Positions 6,601 through 8,512 of a stretch of DNA of 8,512 nucleotides are shown here, in pieces. Source of the DNA: Flaviramulus sp. (GTDB taxonomy: Bacteria > Bacteroidota > Bacteroidia > Flavobacteriales > Flavobacteriaceae); NCBI GenBank assembly GCA_023255235.1, contig JALRJA010000328.1, forward strand, positions 1-8,512. Reading direction: 5' to 3'. The notes beneath the pieces were generated by a model. It was not told the DNA's origin and did no database searches. It was given only the letters and a program-made list of their open reading frames with translations. Position 1 is the first letter of the stretch. Every line of letters begins with the position of its first letter. The translations under genes were made by a program, and so were the position numbers.

Positions 6601-7452
6601 TTTTAAATGAAAGTCAACCAGTCCTTCAATAGGTCTTCTAACAATATTACCAAGAGTAAACCCCATTTCTTGAGCTACTTCTTTTATTTGGTCATGCGAG
6701 AAGAATGCTATTGAACCCGCAAAATGTACAGGTACTGTTTTGAGTTCTTCTTTGTATTGCATGATGTTATTTTTTACAAACACTCTAATACCGTCTTTAA
6801 TAAGCTCTAAAATATAATTCGAGTCTTTATTTAAAAACATAAATTCGGCAAAATTTGCCAAATAGGCATTTGGGTTAGGCTGTTTGTAAATATTGTATTT
6901 TATAAAGTCTGCTTCTAAGTTGTATTTACTACCAAAAGCTACTTTAATGTCTTCAGGCATTTTGTTGAAGAAATAATCTCTAATAAGTTGTTTTCCAAAG
7001 TAATTTCCTGAGGCGTCATCCATTAAAATATAGCCTAACGATAACACACGCTGATGCAGTTTTTTACCGTCATAATAGCTACAATTGGAACCTGTTCCAA
7101 GTATACAAACAACGGCGGCTTCATTTATAGTATTAATGGTTCCGTAAACAGCAGCTAAGGTATCTTCTTCTACTTTTATAATAGCATTTGTAAAAATTTC
7201 TTTTAAGGCTAAAAAAACCATTTCTTTACCGCGTTCTGTGCCACAACCAGCTCCATAAAAATAAATATGTGAAACCTCTTTGCTTTTGGTTTTTAAAATC
7301 TCATTTTTAAGAACGGTTTTTTTTAATTTTTTTTCAGATAGTATTTCTGGATTAAGCCCTTTGGTTCGAAGCTTTTCATGTAATTTATTTCCTTTATCGT
7401 CTATGGCTATCCAATCAGATTTTGTAGAACCACTATCAACAATTAAAATCAT
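6592..7452 (-). CDS. N-acetylglucosamine kinase-like sugar kinase (BadF/BadG/BcrA/BcrD ATPase family)
   Basis: A 286-residue protein of the actin-like ATPase fold. The first phosphate-binding motif is IVDSGSTKSDW (residues 4-14), the second is ILGTGSNCSYYDG (117-129), and the adenosine motif is HFAGSIAFF (243-251). Asp97 in VEEDTLAA is at the place of the catalytic base of human N-acetylglucosamine kinase. The family phosphorylates amino sugars such as GlcNAc at O6 with ATP, or uses a similar ATPase step in unrelated activators. Lack of any partner subunit or iron-sulfur cysteine cluster favours a stand-alone sugar kinase. The segment DDASGNYFGK (145-154) stands where many relatives have a DEGS/GDEGSG-like motif, so substrate contacts may differ. 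It lies 79 bases downstream of gap on the same strand, behind a terminator-like hairpin, and no TAnnTTTG promoter is visible in the gap. The exact sugar is not certain. Confidence 0.82.
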   Translation of the reverse strand: MILIVDSGSTKSDWIAIDDKGNKLHEKLRTKGLNPEILSEKKLKKTVLKNEILKTKSKEVSHIYFYGAGCGTERGKEMVFLALKEIFTNAIIKVEEDTLAAVYGTINTINEAAVVCILGTGSNCSYYDGKKLHQRVLSLGYILMDDASGNYFGKQLIRDYFFNKMPEDIKVAFGSKYNLEADFIKYNIYKQPNPNAYLANFAEFMFLNKDSNYILELIKDGIRVFVKNNIMQYKEELKTVPVHFAGSIAFFSHDQIKEVAQEMGFTLGNIVRRPIEGLVDFHLKNA

Positions 7453-7465
7453 GCGTTTTTTAAAT

Positions 7466-7510
7466 AAAAACCACAGATTTAAAGGCTTATTACACCGTTA
7501 AACCTGTGGT
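7466..7510 (-). terminator. Rho-independent terminator after gap, directly in the kinase leader
   Basis: On the minus strand ACCACAG (7510-7504) pairs with CTGTGGT (7476-7470). The stem continues inward through five A-T pairs and two G-C pairs, with single mismatches, to a nine-base loop (7486-7494). A run of five T (7470-7466) follows, the first of which also closes the stem. It is a convincing terminator for gap, ending only about 14 bases before the kinase ATG. Confidence 0.78.
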
Positions 7511-7531
7511 GCTGTTATAATATTATTTGTT

Positions 7532-8512
<981 letters not shown>

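Overview
The window looks like an ordinary chromosomal stretch from a member of the Bacteroidota, most likely a marine-type Flavobacteriaceae. The signs are a low-GC composition, A/T-rich gene leaders without Shine-Dalgarno sequences, two promoters carrying the Bacteroidota -7 element TAnnTTTG, and an outer-membrane barrel protein with an N-terminal carboxypeptidase-regulatory-like domain. I see no tRNA, rRNA, CRISPR array, insertion sequence or phage gene, and no gene-free stretch longer than about 130 bases.

Layout. The left end (plus strand) is the C-terminal 60% of the disaggregase ClpB, followed by a 58-residue one-helix membrane protein with its own promoter. A strong bidirectional terminator (about 1873-1917) separates these from a long minus-strand block. 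In the direction of transcription that block runs from the right edge: gap (glyceraldehyde-3-phosphate dehydrogenase, missing about 7 N-terminal residues), a terminator-like hairpin, a sugar kinase of the BadF/N-acetylglucosamine kinase family, prfB (release factor 2), a HAD-IA phosphatase, an ArsC-like thioredoxin-fold protein, and a TonB-dependent-receptor-like outer-membrane protein with its own promoter.

The clearest unusual point is prfB. It is split by an in-frame UGA after codon 21 and must be read by the programmed +1 frameshift CUU-UGA-C, giving 369 residues. A single-frame ORF call would start at 6363 and lose 50 residues. The Shine-Dalgarno-like stimulator of the frameshift is reduced to UAAGG-CAC. 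prfB also ends in UGA, the only one of the eight annotated stops that does, and this UGA overlaps the HAD start codon as ATGA. The HAD stop then overlaps the arsC-like start as TAATG. The three genes therefore look translationally coupled, and RF2 may act on two UGA codons in its own message.

How the genes relate: gap and the kinase belong to central sugar metabolism; prfB, the HAD protein and the ArsC-like protein form a tight operon whose last two members have no obvious tie to translation; ClpB and the barrel protein are independent. I did not find evidence for a new defence, mobile or biosynthetic system. The items worth a second look are regulatory.
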